A DNA stretch of 64,000 nt from Chondrosia reniformis (Eukaryota; Porifera; Demospongiae; Chondrillida; Chondrillidae). The stretch is taken from contig OX359189.1 of the NCBI GenBank assembly GCA_947172415.1, positions 8,632,501 through 8,696,500 on the forward strand, read 5' to 3'. This document shows, piece after piece, positions 1 through 9,942 of the stretch. The position numbers and the translations under genes are program-made. The stretch's first letter is position 1, and the number at the start of each line of letters is the position of its first letter. The notes under the pieces were generated by a model, which had not been told where the DNA came from, ran no database searches, and worked only from the letters and a program-made list of their open reading frames with translations.

Positions 1-986
1 TAGATTAAGGTGCTTCCTATCCAGCAAGGAGTGGTCACTAGAATGGGATTCTCTGATGTACAGGGAAATATAGGAAGATATATACATGTACATAAGTATG
101 CATTATTGCTAATATGGATATATACATGCAAACATATACCCCTCACACACACATACAGTCTCCTCTTATAGTCTTATCCCAAAGGATATTAGGTAGTTTC
201 CAATTCTGCCAGATTTGGGTCAGTTTAGATGTATAATAGTGGAGGGTAAGTGTCTGGTATTTTCTACAAATGGCCCAAGCACAAATCCATGTTCCCTCTG
301 GTTGTTTGTAGTTGTCTGGTTCTCTAGATCTACAATAGGTTGTCTATAGATTCGTAATAATTTTGTTAACCAGGTTACCTACAACCAATGCATTACTACT
401 AACAAGATATAGAAAGATGGAGGACAATGCATAGGACACCATTCATTATTATAACACCAATGAAAGTTTATTGCCTTTTCTCTGATATACCTCCATATTA
501 CGAGTGATACTTGGAAAACAAACTTCTCTGGTCCAATTAGAAGATTAATTTACTCCTTCTCTACCAATAAGCATTTTAAGTATATACGTATGTTACATCA
601 TATAAATTAGTGCCCTTTTCGACAGGAGACAGTACAATATACTATTCACACACTACACCTATAAATTATTGATGTAAAATCTCAATGGAATTAGTATTAT
701 GATAACCATGGAAATACCACGAATAACCACATCTGCTATACATGTCAGTGTATATAGGATCAAGTTGATAGCTACTATCTCAATTCTTAACTGTATAGTA
801 TTTGTATATACTACAGTCATAGGAATAGGGAAATTGAAATTCAGAGGTGCTATGAAAATTAAATTAATATATACTCACAATATAAACTGCAATTACTTCT
901 TTCATTTAAGAGTATTCCAATTCAGATTAAACATTATCTTTCAATATACATACAGCAGGCAATGAATTATATGTGTACTCACTCAC
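1..986. other. Gene-free left edge
   Basis: AT-rich DNA with short CA-rich and TATA-rich runs. I see no exon with supported splice sites. Gene C reads leftward from 987 with an open phase-1 donor, so its remaining exons should lie in or beyond this stretch, but I could not find one here. Confidence 0.5.
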
Positions 987-1580
987 TAGGTGGATCTAGA
1001 GTAACTTCATTACTGATGACTCTATTTGGATCAGATAAACCAACATTGAGATCAAATGTAAAACATCTGTAAGTGTACACTTTATTCTCAAACTCTTCTC
1101 TGGTCACAGTGATAGTCAGAGTAGCAGTAGTTGGAGTATTACCACCTTCATCATCATGATTAGGAGTAGACTGAGGATTAAATCCAGTCCCATTTCTCTC
1201 CCATCTAACATTAGTATCAGCATCAAGTACAGGAAATGTACATGTTAACTTGTAGGTTTGACCAAAACAAGGAGGACTTGATGAAGCAGTGAGTGTAACA
1301 GTAGCTTCACCTAAGATCATTCAACAATGGTAGCAATACGTTATAAACTGTTAAAGAAAGCTAGGTTGCAGAGAAATCAATTACATACGCTGTGAAGTAA
1401 AATCGAAGGAAATCTGGAATTCGAAGCATTAATCTGCTATAATTATAACACACTATATCGTGTTATACATATAGACTATACGTTAACCTGTCTACATATC
1501 ATATATATAACTAACAATATTAATGACTCACTCTCTACTAAGAAGAGAAATTCGACTACTAATACTAACCAAAGAAACAT
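987..1580 (-). CDS. Gene C: 5' end of an Ig-domain receptor (signal peptide exon + Ig exon, partial)
   Basis: Two minus-strand exons. Exon 1 (1532-1580) starts with ATG and encodes a strongly hydrophobic leader beginning MFLWLVLVVEF, typical of a signal peptide, and ends in phase 1 at a GTGAGT donor. Exon 2 (987-1310) follows a TTAG acceptor in the matching phase. It encodes an Ig-like domain: first Cys in CFGQTYKLTC, Trp in VRWERNG, and second Cys in YTYRCFTF, ending in phase 1 at a GTGAGT donor (VTLDPP). The protein must continue to the left of the window. Close relatives of the Ig exon are the first Ig exons at 24943-25254 (gene B) and 62489-62791 (gene G), but the leader differs from theirs. 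It is therefore likely a secreted or membrane receptor of the same family. The function is not known. The phase match makes the two-exon join convincing; the tail is unseen. Confidence 0.75.
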
Positions 1581-1592
1581 CGTTGGCGCTAA

Positions 1593-1602
1593 GGGGATTT
1601 CC
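1593..1602. promoter_or_regulatory. NF-kappaB-like site just upstream of gene C start
   Basis: GGGGATTTCC fits the kappaB consensus GGGRNWYYCC and lies 13-22 bases upstream of the gene C ATG. The same site is kept in the broken copy at 4812-4821. One consensus match is weak evidence on its own, and the copy could simply share descent. Confidence 0.3.
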
Positions 1603-3063
1603 CTAGCTATCTTCCTTTTGCGGTGGCACAAGTTGAAAATTAAAGTAATCGTGATGCACAATCGAGTCATTATAAATGATGTTACAAAGGTATAACATTG
1701 TCCGGGCGGAAATTGAATAATATCCATGTTCATATACGTATATATTTATGTATAAAGAAAGATTATAGATGCAATCATTATTAACATTGGTCGTATAGCA
1801 GTTAGCATGTATGTGCAGTTTCCTGTATACATATAATATATATTCCAGTATCCAGATTAATATGATAATGTAAATCAAAGTAACTATAGAAACACTAGCA
1901 AGTTATACAGAGCACATGTACAGGTACCTCAAAATAAAGAATATACACTAGTACTAAATGTATACAGTGCGTACATGTCTTTGAAAAAAAAACAAGGTTT
2001 TAAAATATTGCAATTGATATACTATTTCTGCTGTACAGATTGATGTTATATATTGATGTATAAAATTATTTCTTTCAAGTCCATGCATGTTAAGGGGCTA
2101 TATATACTTGTTCAATTCCTAATCTGGCTGTTGAAATATATATATAACTCCAGTCCCTCTTTAATTTCTCATCCAGTTTGTATACAGGAAGTAGCTGTAA
2201 GCTGTATATATAATTTGGTGACAAAGATATACATATATACACTCCAGTATTAGATGACATAGTCAACAATAATTGAACAACACACTATACAATACCACAC
2301 CACTGCATGCTACTAATATACAAACTTTTGTTGCTTGAACTATATATGGGACCAGACTGACTGAAGAAATGCTACATTATCCTTAATTCCTCCTAGCAGA
2401 AGCTGGATAGTCCTTCCAGTCTGTGATGTGTACAGTTTCCCTGAGTGCTTGGCCTAGCATATGTACATTCTTACAAACCGGCAGCCATTTTGAATGGAGA
2501 GTGACACTCAAGGGAATTACCATCTTATTTAAAAATGGCTAATTATCAGAAATAGATACTTTCAAAAACCAATAGCCTAAGGAATTACTTAGTTTATTGC
2601 AGTTGTAATTATGCAAATAATATATAACAGGGTATGTTACCTGATTGATGCATATATACATGTTACATAAGTGTGTGGCTGGCTGAAAACTCAGAGCTAA
2701 GGCAGCTATGACCTATGATTTTCAGGCACTTTTTCAGTGGAATTGACTGTCTGTAATATTACAACTCCCATAAAAATAGGTACTAAATAAAGTCAGAAGT
2801 TTTTCTCCCAGATATATACTGATTTGCTAGAAATAATTGACACCTCATATATTCATATGCACTTAGGGGTTAGACCTTGACTGTTGGTCACATCCTGATT
2901 GGTCTGCATATATATATGAACTATGTAACAGTTACTGTTAATAGCAACAGCAAACCATATATTTAGATTTGCAAGATGCATGGATTCACTTCCTTAGGCA
3001 TAATTCTGAATACCAGCACATCATCAAGAAAGTAAATTAATAAAATATACATTGATTAGTTAG
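1603..3063. other. Intergenic, no gene seen
   Basis: About 1.4 kb between the start of gene C and the stop of the acetyltransferase gene. It holds TATA-rich runs and short open frames without recognisable domains or splice-site support. It should contain the 5' flank of gene C and the 3' untranslated region of the acetyltransferase gene. Confidence 0.5.
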
Positions 3064-4053
3064 CTACAGAACATCTGTTGAAGCTACACAAAAAATTATA
3101 TTTGATGCAACATTAGGAGGTAGCCCTTTTGAGAACATGCGGTTAAACACACGTTTCAAGGAACCTTTTAGTTCATTTTTCATTAGCTTAACAGCTTGAT
3201 CATTTGGTGTTGGAACGTCAACTGAGAAAGTAAGAACCTTTGAATTTCCATCCAGTGCTGTAGTAGCCGCTTTAGAGAGGAGGCAACTTGCAATGTCTGG
3301 ATTATTTGCGTAAAGAGGAGCTATTGCATGGCTGCTTGATTCAATTGGACGACAAACCACATAACCCACAATCGACTGACCCTGACTGACTGCCACCCAG
3401 CCATACCGACCTGGTAGATTGATCCACTTTTCCATAAATGATTTACGATGAAGACCAATAACCTTCTCTTCGTATTTACACAATTCCTCGCAATCGAAAC
3501 CTTTAATTGGCTGCAGATTGATGTTCGATGGGACCTCAGTATTTGGTATATTTACAACTTGGACAATATAACGATTAATTAGCCAACCGCAGTCCTTATA
3601 GCCCCAGTACTTCTCGTATGTTTGAGTCATGTTCAAGACCGCATCTCCACCACGATTGTAATCACCAGGAAACGTTTTCGAAGAAAAGTGCATCATTTCT
3701 CGTCCGTATCCTTTTCCACGATAGGCAGGATCGACAATAAATTGACCATCAACACAAATTTTCTTTTCAGGGTATTTCAGTGTGCTAAGAAAAGCAATTT
3801 TCTTCCCATCCAGTTCACCCACAAAGCACCCACTCGGGTCAATGGCATAAAACGCCTCAACGTCTCCAACAGCGGGAGTCCAGCCTTCTTTGACCATGTA
3901 GTCAAAGACGGGACTGAAGTCTTCAAGAGAATTGGCACATCGAACGCTAAATTCGGATAAAGAAGAATCACATTCTAAAGCAGAGTTTTCCATTGGTGGA
4001 AGGAAGCGGCTATAGAACGGAATGTTAACCGGAAATTGGCTTATAAAGCCCAC
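3064..4053 (-). CDS. GNAT-family N-acetyltransferase, intronless
   Basis: Uninterrupted 329-residue frame with no introns. The N-terminal half (about residues 36-165) is a GNAT domain. The acetyl-CoA pyrophosphate loop is visible as RGKGYG at residues 112-117, following the beta4 segment QFIVDPAY, with EKYWGY further on as the usual aromatic patch. The C-terminal part (about 180-300, with GRYGWVAVSQGQSIVGYVVCR) resembles the second domain found in YitH/HolE-like two-domain GNATs (Acetyltransf_18 type). It would transfer acetyl from acetyl-CoA to an amine substrate, which cannot be predicted. Translation may begin at the first ATG (4053) or at Met21 (3993); the first 20 residues look unlike the family, so the second is plausible. 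It is the only non-receptor gene in the window, and codon use is less AT-rich than in its surroundings. Confidence 0.85.
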   Translation of the reverse strand: MGFISQFPVNIPFYSRFLPPMENSALECDSSLSEFSVRCANSLEDFSPVFDYMVKEGWTPAVGDVEAFYAIDPSGCFVGELDGKKIAFLSTLKYPEKKICVDGQFIVDPAYRGKGYGREMMHFSSKTFPGDYNRGGDAVLNMTQTYEKYWGYKDCGWLINRYIVQVVNIPNTEVPSNINLQPIKGFDCEELCKYEEKVIGLHRKSFMEKWINLPGRYGWVAVSQGQSIVGYVVCRPIESSSHAIAPLYANNPDIASCLLSKAATTALDGNSKVLTFSVDVPTPNDQAVKLMKNELKGSLKRVFNRMFSKGLPPNVASNIIFCVASTDVL

Positions 4054-4489
4054 GCATACCGCGGCCGACTACCAGCATTAATAAGGTCTCTTACTAAATA
4101 AGCTTGCAAAGCAGCTAAGCGAAATGGCAGAAATGGCAGAAATGGTATCCTTCGAACTGGAATCCAGAAACAACTGGCATTTTACTTGGTAAAGGAGCGT
4201 GCAGTGAAGTGACTGAAGTAGAACGTTATGCGCCGCTAATTAAACAAATTCGCAGAGTCGATGATCACATCCTTTCCCAGGGTATCAATCAATCAATTCA
4301 TCATGCAGCTCATCTCCTCAGTAGGAGGTCGCTGTTGTATATAATAAAAATATTAAAAAAAATTATCAGCTACTATACCATTATGAACACAATAAATAAT
4401 CCAAATCACTTCAGGGAGCTTATATATGTTAATATAACCTGCCAGATCCACTGTAATGTTATTACTGTAAACTCTTTCATTAGTTATTT

Positions 4490-4835
4490 GATCATCAGTA
4501 TAACACCTGTAAGCTTACACTTTATTCTCAAACTCTTATCTGGTCACAGTGATAGTCAGAGTAGTATAGTAATAATTGGAGTAGTCTCTCCTTCATCATG
4601 AGTGGTTTTATATAGCTGCAGTATATACTAAGGAACACTCCATAGTAGAGACAGTCTTCCCCAAATTAACCATGCCATCTCCACATGTGTGGGATTTCTT
4701 GTACAATGAAGAACACTCCATCCCTCTCCCACAGAAGAATATATACTTGTCACAAGTACAGGATGTGAACATGTTAACTGGTAACAGTACGTTATCGTTG
4801 GTGCTATTAAAGGGGATTTCCCTAGCTATCTGGTG
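4490..4835 (-). pseudogene. Broken copy of gene C (Ig fragment and leader region)
   Basis: 4500-4600 closely matches the C-terminal half of the gene C Ig exon (same text for CTTATTCTCAAACTCTT and the codons for the TLTI strand), but it carries stops and lacks the first half. 4790-4830 matches the gene C start region including GGGGATTTCCCTAGCTATC. The material between is rearranged. I read it as a decayed partial duplicate of gene C. The frame from 4608 to 4856 is not a real protein. Confidence 0.6.
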
Positions 4836-5026
4836 GCAATCCAAAGTTTTTTTCAACCAGCCAAACTGGTTGCAGGAATAGGAAATAACTCAAGTCCCTC
4901 TTTCTGGTACTTACACCTTCAGTGAGTACACATGAGATCTGGTTTATACGTGTCCAGGTATAGCCCTGTGCCCCTTAACCAGAACTGGTTGGAATTTATC
5001 TATATACACGTACATGCATGGGCACT

Positions 5027-5029
<3 letters not shown>

Positions 5030-5101
<72 letters not shown>

Positions 5102-5105
5102 TAAT
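5030..5105. repeat. (TAA)n microsatellite
   Basis: About 25 uninterrupted trinucleotide units. No gene is affected. Confidence 0.95.
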
Positions 5106-5279
5106 ATGTAGGAAATTAAATGTATACTTAATTGACCAGATAACAAGCTTAAGACAGTATCATGCATGACACATTGATATAGAATCTACCTGCCTGGTGC
5201 ATGGTGATCATGAGGTTCTCATATTTCCACAAAGTTGTACTATGCATTGTATAATTAATTGATAATAGAGTAATAGGTC

Positions 5280-6000
5280 CACCCATTGCATACTACATAC
5301 GTACGTTGTGCATGTGTATATTACGTATACAAAAATCTGATGGATATTATTGCTGCAATTAATGACATTAAAAGTGAAGAGCAAATGCTCAGTCTCTGAT
5401 TTTGAAATTACCTATATATATATATAAAAGTAAAACGAAAGATTATCAAGTGCTGACACTATATAATAATAACATAGAGCAGTATCATGGTCAATCTTGT
5501 TTAGGGACTTGAGTATATAAGTATATATACTATACATACAAGGGAAGTTGTCCGTACAATTATTTAATATACTATCTACAATTTTACATACGTATATATA
5601 CTGAACAAGTTTTTTGTACAACACCTTCAGTGATTGAGGGGAAACAACAGAAGTGCCCATCTACGTACATACGTATATACGTACTTGCTTATACAGTGAT
5701 TATTTTCTTGTCAGTACTTCATCGTACACTCCATCTCCCAAGCTAGGATTAGCTATTGATCTAGGTCTATCTCCTTTTGAGTGGTCCAAGTCAGCATATA
5801 TGAAGTGGGTTGTTGCTGTGACTGTAGTAGAGGAAATGATATATGAGCAACAGGATACGTACATATGTATTATAGATTAGCAAAACAAATGTGTAAGATT
5901 TGCCTGTTTTAACTTGTTCATGCTGTATACCGTAGAATACCAGCTCGTTTCCATGGCAATGGGGTATATATACAAACTGTATATAGAAGGCCATACTAAC
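5280..6000. repeat. Segment duplicated at 31080-31790
   Basis: This segment, which includes the tail exon of gene A, recurs at 31080-31790 in the same orientation with small indels. The similarity stops at AAGGCCATA near 6000, one or two bases outside the short transmembrane exon of gene A. The distant copy therefore has the tail exon but no transmembrane exon. Confidence 0.85.
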
Positions 6001-8257
6001 TTGTACACTTGTAGTATAACACAACCACCATCATTGCGTTAATCAGAACCATTACTATTACTATTATTATTATTATTGGTAGCCAGACACACCACCAAAC
6101 GGGACAAGGTGGACCAGTTGGCACTAAATAATAAATGAGAAACAATTATCAGGAAAAAAAACAACATATTTTTAGCACATTCAGTGAAGCTATTAAAAGG
6201 AATTATGAATAAGTTGAGCATGAGGCACTGTGATGTATCCATTTTAGTATGTACAGTATATATGTAAATACAAAGAGACTGAAACTTTCACTATAATTTT
6301 AATGATGTTAGAAAGAGTAATTTAATTTACGTAGATGAAATAATGTCTTTACTTCAATTCAATATATTGTCCGAGCAAAGTGACCAGCAACTACAGTATG
6401 TTATCCTGTATTAGTATATGTGCACAATACGTATATATCCCTATGGAGAACTACAGCTACATATTATCTTGATGTTAAACCATAAATGGGGAAAATTGCA
6501 ATAACTCTGTAATAACATATGATTAACATAATAAAATGCTTAACATATGAACAAACTGACAAATGTTTGCAAAAATGGGATCTATAAATATATACGCATG
6601 TACCATTTAGTCTACATACATCAATTCATGTTATTGTACCTCATGATTATTTTTATCGGATGCTTGGGAAGTATGTAATGATTGTGTCTTCTCCTCAGTA
6701 TTACTTTCCAGTGATAGATTGTCTTTCATCTTGTTCACCTTACACTTGTAGTATAACACAACCACCATCATTACGATAATCAGAACCATTATTATTACTA
6801 TTACTATTGGTAGCCAGACACACCACCAAACAGGACAAGGTGGACCAGTTGGCACTAAATAATAAATGAGAAACAATCATTAATTGTCAGGAAAAAAAAA
6901 CATATTTTTAGCACATTCAGTGAAGCTATTAAAAGGAATTATGAATAAGTTGAGCATGAGGCACTGTGATGTATCCATTTTAGTATGTACAGTATATATG
7001 TAAATACAAAGAGACTGAAACTTTCACTATAATTTTACAACAAATGATCACTGTAGCTATAGTGTCATAAAATCTGATGGAATACGTACTACAAAAGATC
7101 ATAATGTGCATGTGCATACTGTTAATTTGATTATGTACGTATACATGTATTAACTTAAATTTTGAACACTACATTAATCACATTACTGAATATAGTTCTT
7201 GTTCTTGCTATTGTTACATTTCTGTTAATCTTAATACTTGGATCCTCTTTACAATAAGCTCCAACTCCAATCTCATAAGATGTACCAGGAGTAAGACCTT
7301 CAATAGTGTAGGATGTTTCATTAGTAGTTGTATTCCTCAAACTAGATCCATCTCCACTCTGTTGCCATGTTACCTCATACATGAAGGTACACTTCTCAAA
7401 ACACTCATCACTGTGGGACCACATCAGGGAGATACTTGTATCAGAAGGGATGGATGTGAGTGAGGTTGGAGGAAGGGGAGACTCTGAAGTAATACCAGCT
7501 ATAACAGAGTGTTATGTCAGATGATATACTTACGTATATAGTGACACACTAACCTTGAACTCTCACAGTCACAGGTTCACTCTCCTCCATACTACCATCA
7601 GCATATACAACAGCACAAGAGTAGTTAGCCTCTCCATTGAGGAAGACACTCTTTCTTGTTGTCACACTCACAACTGTCTCAGTATCACTCTGGGATACAA
7701 CCATATGGTATGTCTCAGGTAGATCAATCCTCTCTCCATCCTTCATCCACACTACAGGACTGGTCTGATTAAAGATGGGCCCACTTGATGTAGTATCAGT
7801 TATATCATGATGGTGACAGGTGAGTTGGACTAGTCTGTCATAACAGACTGTATGGGGCTGGAAGGTTACATTATGAGCCACTGCATGCAATAAAACATTA
7901 ACATTACATATAGTCAGCATTTCTCATTTTAATGAGCATCATTTTAGCAAAAATGCATTTTATAAACTCACTCAAAGTAAAGATATCCATTTCAAGTACT
8001 ACACTGACACTCTCAGGATACTGTACACTCGCAGCTTGTATAGTCACATGATACTGACTGTTTGGTATTAGAGGTTGGATGGTGAAGTTCTCTCTGTTAT
8101 ATACCATATCATTTACACATGATGGCATGTCTGCTACTATTATAGTGGGTGATTTTGTAAGAGATATTTGGAAAACAATCTGGATCTTTAACTTTCCAAA
8201 AGAGACTATTTGATTGGCTTCTGTTCTGATAGCTCACATTGGTAATAGCAACAGTTT
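5700..8257 (-). CDS. Gene A: FN3-Ig-FN3-transmembrane receptor with ITIM-like tail
   Basis: Minus-strand exons read 7972-8257 (FN3), 7554-7880 (Ig: VQLTCHHH, VVWMKDG, ANYSCAVVYADG), 7187-7498 (FN3: YEVTWQQ, GLTPGTSYEIGV), then a transmembrane exon, then a tail exon (5700-5815). Two transmembrane exons exist. The long one, 6631-6854, ends after a tyrosine-poor tail in HEVQ and a stop. The short duplicate, 6001-6123, ends in phase 1 and fits the tail exon exactly. The tail carries IYADLDH and VYDEVL, two SH2-type tyrosines 24 residues apart, as in gene B. Ectodomain exons are phase 1-1. The first FN3 exon is 286 nt, one more than the expected multiple of three, with a frame change near 8125-8135. 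The gene may thus be broken, polymorphic or mis-sequenced. No leader exon was found upstream of 8257. Confidence 0.7.
6001..6300. repeat. Tandem duplicate of the gene A transmembrane exon region (partner 6731-7030)
   Basis: The transmembrane exon and its upstream intron sequence (CACTGTGATGTATCCATTT and flanks) occur twice, at 6001-6300 and 6731-7030. In the left copy the ATT/ATA run of the membrane segment is longer and the exon is cut short, so only the first cytoplasmic residues after YYKC remain. Confidence 0.85.
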
Positions 8258-8503
8258 CTGTACAAACAAACAGATTTCTCTTAACCTGTTTAACACTAAG
8301 TATAGTGTATCTCAATATTTGAATGTACATTATCCAACCAATTATGCAACTATAAGAAAACATTTCGGAGATAAAAGGGTAGTCTCATTTTCATATCATT
8401 TTGATCCACTGCCATTTTCTGGTACCAAAAGGTTCTTCACTCATAAATCAAACTATACACTTTTGTACTAATTTTACAAATTACTTTCAATCTACATACT
8501 GTA

Positions 8504-9203
8504 CTGATTGAAAGTAATGTGAGAGTCCCCGCGAGGGTCTCCCACCCACTCGAGAGGCCTCGAGAGGCCTCGCGAGCGCTCGCAGCACGTTATCACCTCG
8601 CAGGGTGTATAAACGCTTTAAATCGTTCGCTACTACGTGTTAAAATAGGCATTTAGTCGTTAGATGTTATTCTGAAACGTTATGGCAGCGAAAAATTTAA
8701 TCTCCGTGGAGTGGCTCGAGTCGCGCGACCAAGGAAACATCAATAAAGTGAATATAAAACACGTAGTATAGAGACTGGTGTAGAAGATATCTCAGTGGGG
8801 TAATCGTCAAAGTGAAATTTGGCAACAAAATTTACAGCGCTAAAGTTTTAGACTTGCTTTCGTGGAAGCCTGGCAAGAGGAAAAGCAGGAAGAGGCCTGG
8901 AAAAGAGAATGTAAGTTTTCTTGAAATTTAAATAAGGGGTAAGCCTTTAGTAATAATTAATAATAGTAATAATTGTCGAACGTATGGATTTAAACAACGA
9001 GGCATTCTTCGAGAGCAAAGAGAGAGATTATTTTTTAGATCACACTAACGAAAACTAATAATATTTCACGCCTTATCGATAAAGAAGTGTGCTAACGAGA
9101 TGCCTTATCGATATAGAAACGTGCTAACGAGATGCGAGCGCTTGCGAGGCCTTTCGAGGCCTCGAGTGTGCTTGCGAGGGACACGCTTATTACTTTCAAT
9201 CAG
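8504..9203. mobile_element. GC-rich non-autonomous DNA transposon with about 100-bp inverted ends
   Basis: Ends are inverted copies beginning GATTGAAAGTAAT and continuing through a GC-rich block (GAGGCCTCG, GCGAGCGCTCGCA) quite unlike the AT-rich surroundings. The inner part has an open stretch from ATG 8682 (AAKNLISVEWLES) and another with VKVKFGNKIYSAKVLDLL followed by a Lys/Arg-rich run, which looks like the remains of a coding sequence. No transposase was recognised. The insert lies upstream of gene A. Confidence 0.7.
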
Positions 9204-9942
9204 CACTGTATATATACTAATTTTGGAAGTATTAATCAAGTTGCTGACCTATAGCTATTATGTAGGGATGAGTGGAGAAAGCTGTGCGATATTGTATCAT
9301 GACTTTGTTTGTGCTCTGAGAACCATTTGAACTATTAGTTATTGATACAGTGTTTGTACTTGTTGATTGATTGATTGATTGATAGCTATCATAAGGTTTC
9401 AGCAAATTTTGATTGAATTATTTATGAAAATTTGAAGGTAACTAATTATATAAATATTTCAGGTATATAGTATAAGATCAACCTATATACCCAACTGTAT
9501 AAAGCCCTGATCCTATATGGCCTATAGGGGCTTTGGGTATATATAATGACACAATTAAAACTAGCTGCCTGGTATCTATAGTTCATGAAAAATCCACAAA
9601 ATTGGGTATATAATATATAGCTTAGTGTTCACATACAGTAGGATTATAGTAGAGAGCACCATTCCGTATCCTTATTACAAATCATTCGTTGTTCATATAC
9701 GTACGTACACTATGTATACGTATGAACACAAACATGTCACTGAGTCATCAAATCTTATTGGTGTAGTGTTAATTACTCCTTGCCTTGCCTGAAGGATGGT
9801 AATGATAACTATCCAATATAAAAACACATTTCAAAAATAAAGTTTGCATCTATGAGCAAAAATCCACTGTATGCATTGGATTTATAAGATGATTAATACT
9901 TTATCATATCATGTATAGGTATTTAGCAGCTCATACAAGTAA
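9204..9942. other. Intergenic, no gene seen
   Basis: AT-rich spacer between the GC-rich transposon and the stop codon of gene B. It includes a short (TTGA)n run near 9364-9381. It should hold the 3' untranslated region of gene B. Confidence 0.5.

Noticed and set aside
699-965. 88-residue open frame near the left edge
   Set aside because: AT-rich composition, no homology I can see, and antisense to the region where gene C should continue.
3622-3960. 112-residue open frame antisense to the acetyltransferase gene
   Set aside because: Shadow of a long conserved coding frame on the other strand.
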